Positions 14,165-15,657 of a stretch of 15,657 nucleotides of DNA are shown piece by piece. The stretch covers positions 1-15,657 of the forward strand of contig JADFWU010000060.1 in assembly GCA_015234045.1 (NCBI GenBank), given 5' to 3'. Below the pieces are notes generated by a model that was not told where the DNA came from, ran no database searches, and was given only the letters and a program-made list of their open reading frames with translations. The position numbers and the translations under genes were made by a program. Position 1 is the stretch's first letter; the number at the start of each line of letters is the position of its first letter. Origin of the DNA: Magnetococcales bacterium. Its GTDB lineage: Bacteria; Pseudomonadota; Magnetococcia; Magnetococcales; JADFWU01.

Positions 14165-14983
14165 ATGAATGGTCCACTGTTCTGGTTGATTGTGCTGACT
14201 TACGGTCTGGCGACACTATTAATGGCGCGTAATCTCTACAAACAGATTGCCCGACCCTCGGTGATTGTTTGGTGGCTGGCGTTAGCGGGTTGGATTGGAC
14301 ATGCTTTTGCGTTAGGTCGTGCTGTATATATGCAGACAGGCGGGGTTGCGGTGGATCTTTCCGGTTCCCTGGACGCTGTGGCGCTGGTGTTGGGGTTTTT
14401 ATTTCTGACTGGTTGGCGCATAAGTCGATTGGAAGGGCGCTCCGTAGGGATACTGCTGTTGCCAGTTGTGGTGGTGGCGCTATTGGGCGCGCGGTTTCTA
14501 AAGTCTGCTGATCCGGCGACATCCTCTCTGTTATCTGATCCACTGCTAATTCCGCATCTGCTGTTTTCGCTGTTTGCTTATGGGTTGTTTAGTGTAGCGG
14601 TGGTGTTGGCACTATTGGATGCGTATCAGGAACACGCTCTGAAGAAAAAACAGTTTGGGCGCATCTTCAACATGCTGCCGTCATTGGGTGTGGTGGAGGA
14701 GAGTTTGTTTGTGATGATACGAATGGGCTTCCTTCTGTTGAGCCTGAGTATCTTCAGTGGCATTGTCTATACGAAGGCGCGATTGGGTGTGTGGTTCATG
14801 CTCAGTCACAAGGTGGTGTTCAGTTGGGCAACCTGGTTGACCTTTGCGACATTACTGTTGGGCAATCGCTTCTATGGATGGCGTGGGGGGAGGGCAGTTC
14901 GGATCACTTTAGGTGGCTATTTACTGCTGGCTTTAGGTTTCTTGGGCGTTAAGGTTGTGACCGAGTTGATATTGAAGCGCTGA
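14165..14983 (+). CDS. ypjD: YpjD/CcsA-like cytochrome c assembly family membrane protein
   Basis: The 272-residue protein is an eight-helix-type inner-membrane protein of the cytochrome c assembly (CcsA/HemX/YpjD) superfamily. The C-terminal half carries the recognisable pattern: PHLLFSLFAYGLFSVA (130-145) with H131, then SIFSGIVYTKARLG (195-208), HKVVFSWATWLTF (215-227) with H215, and GWRGGRAVRITLGGYLLL (238-255). H131 and H215 correspond to the pair that binds heme in CcsA proteins; H46 is a third conserved-looking histidine. The role of YpjD itself is not settled; it has been linked to the inner-membrane partner of CorE/CorB-like transporters and to heme handling. The ribosome binding site is weak. 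The gene lies between ispD and the rRNA operon and shows no clear terminator. Confidence 0.85.
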   Translation: MNGPLFWLIVLTYGLATLLMARNLYKQIARPSVIVWWLALAGWIGHAFALGRAVYMQTGGVAVDLSGSLDAVALVLGFLFLTGWRISRLEGRSVGILLLPVVVVALLGARFLKSADPATSSLLSDPLLIPHLLFSLFAYGLFSVAVVLALLDAYQEHALKKKQFGRIFNMLPSLGVVEESLFVMIRMGFLLLSLSIFSGIVYTKARLGVWFMLSHKVVFSWATWLTFATLLLGNRFYGWRGGRAVRITLGGYLLLALGFLGVKVVTELILKR

Positions 14984-15050
14984 AGGTGAATATATAAACA
15001 TAACAAAATCAATGGGTTGAAAAAATAGTGAAGAAAGTGTAATTAAATCG

Positions 15051-15079
15051 TTGACGAAACAGGTCCAAATCTCTAGTAT
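15051..15079 (+). promoter_or_regulatory. Ribosomal RNA operon promoter
   Basis: TTGACG (15051-15056) and TAGTAT (15074-15079) are separated by 17 bases. The -35 box differs from consensus by one base, and the -10 box keeps its first, second, fifth and sixth positions. The upstream 30 to 40 bases are A+T-rich, consistent with an UP element. Transcription should start near 15086-15088. This is the only strong promoter I could identify in the window. Confidence 0.75.
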
Positions 15080-15155
15080 CTCTCCTCACCGCAAGACAAC
15101 ACGGCAACACAGCAAACAAGGTCAAGCGGTAACGACAGTGCCGAGGCGCAAGTCA

Positions 15156-15167
15156 TGTTCTTGAGAA
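15156..15167 (+). promoter_or_regulatory. boxA-like antitermination element in the rRNA leader
   Basis: TGTTCTTGAGAA resembles the boxA consensus TGCTCTTTAACA, which binds NusB/S10 and protects rRNA transcription from Rho. The match is partial and I could not identify a convincing boxB hairpin next to it. Confidence 0.4.
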
Positions 15168-15312
15168 AATTTGGTAATCATCGGTGTGGGCGCAAGACCC
15201 GATTGAAGTGAAGTAGTAAAACACTTTGATGGAAATTTTGTGTCTGCACTAAATGCAGCAAGCGAGAATTCGTCAATTTTAAAATTTTCAGGATTAACTG
15301 AAAACACAATAT

Positions 15313-15326
15313 AGATCGCAAGATCT
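15313..15326 (+). other. GNRA-capped hairpin just before 16S rRNA
   Basis: AGATC-GCAA-GATCT forms a five-base-pair stem with a GCAA tetraloop, seven bases before the predicted 16S 5' end. A second hairpin, TTTTCAG-GATTAA-CTGAAAA (15285-15304), precedes it. They may form part of the precursor structure that is cut during 16S maturation. Confidence 0.5.
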
Positions 15327-15332
15327 TTATAT

Positions 15333-15657
<325 letters not shown>

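Larger units (their letters stand above)
14984..15332 (+). other. Gene-free rRNA promoter and leader region
   Basis: These 349 bases hold no credible gene. The first part (about 15001-15050) is A+T-rich, as expected of an UP element. It is followed by a sigma-70 promoter at 15051-15079 and then a leader of about 245 bases up to the 16S start. The leader contains a boxA-like element (15156-15167), a CTGCA/TGCAG hairpin (15244-15258), a TTTTCAG/CTGAAAA hairpin (15285-15304) and a GNRA-capped hairpin (15313-15326). These are the usual contents of an rrn leader that supports antitermination and RNase processing. Confidence 0.8.

Noticed and set aside
15122-15307. Minus-strand open frame of 61 codons in the rRNA leader
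   Set aside because: It lies entirely between the rRNA promoter and the 16S gene, antisense to the leader, with no start signals or family resemblance.

Overview
The window reads as chromosomal housekeeping DNA from a deep-branching Gram-negative proteobacterium. Support comes from the LPS-export pair lptF/lptG, the TonB-ExbB-ExbD energiser, PriB, HolC, MEP-pathway isoprenoid genes, a YpjD-type membrane protein and the 5' part of a 16S rRNA gene. The 16S start resembles alphaproteobacterial sequences, with a short V1 and a GAAAGATTTAT stretch. The gene content mixes traits usual in beta/gammaproteobacteria (priB between rpsF and rpsR; lptFG divergent from pepA-holC) with one common in alphaproteobacteria (a DUF2232 gene between rpsR and rplI). 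A group such as Magnetococcia or Zetaproteobacteria would fit. This is inference from memory of sequences, not a database result.

Layout: (1) 1-221, minus strand: 5' end of a pgeF/yfiH gene that runs off the left edge. (2) 313-3451, plus strand: a ribosomal-protein operon, rpsF-priB-rpsR-DUF2232-rplI-fmdB type, with a candidate RNA switch in front of rpsF and a clear intrinsic terminator at the end. (3) 3537-5636: three membrane-protein genes in a row, namely DUF502, a two-helix K+ channel with RCK domains, and a small four-helix protein (DUF6394-like). (4) 5729-6316: a conserved lipoprotein of unknown function. (5) 6489-8356: a tightly packed tonB-exbB-exbD operon. (6) 8393-10649, minus strand: lptF-lptG, separated from exbD by a short tandem repeat. 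(7) 10744-12756, plus strand: pepA and holC. (8) 12753-14017, minus strand: ispD-ispF, whose last stop codon shares a CTAG palindrome with the holC stop. (9) 14165-14983: a ypjD/ccsA-like gene. (10) 14984-15332: gene-free rRNA promoter and leader. (11) 15333 to the end: 16S rRNA, cut by the window edge.

The genes cover translation and primosome (region 2), envelope ion transport (3), TonB energy coupling (5), LPS transport to the outer membrane (6), peptide turnover and replication (7), isoprenoid precursor synthesis (8), cytochrome-assembly-like membrane function (9) and ribosomal RNA (10-11). I found no mobile elements, CRISPR arrays, tRNAs or phage genes. The least understood parts are the DUF502/K+ channel/DUF6394 neighbourhood, the lipoprotein at 5729, and the mutually exclusive hairpins in front of rpsF.
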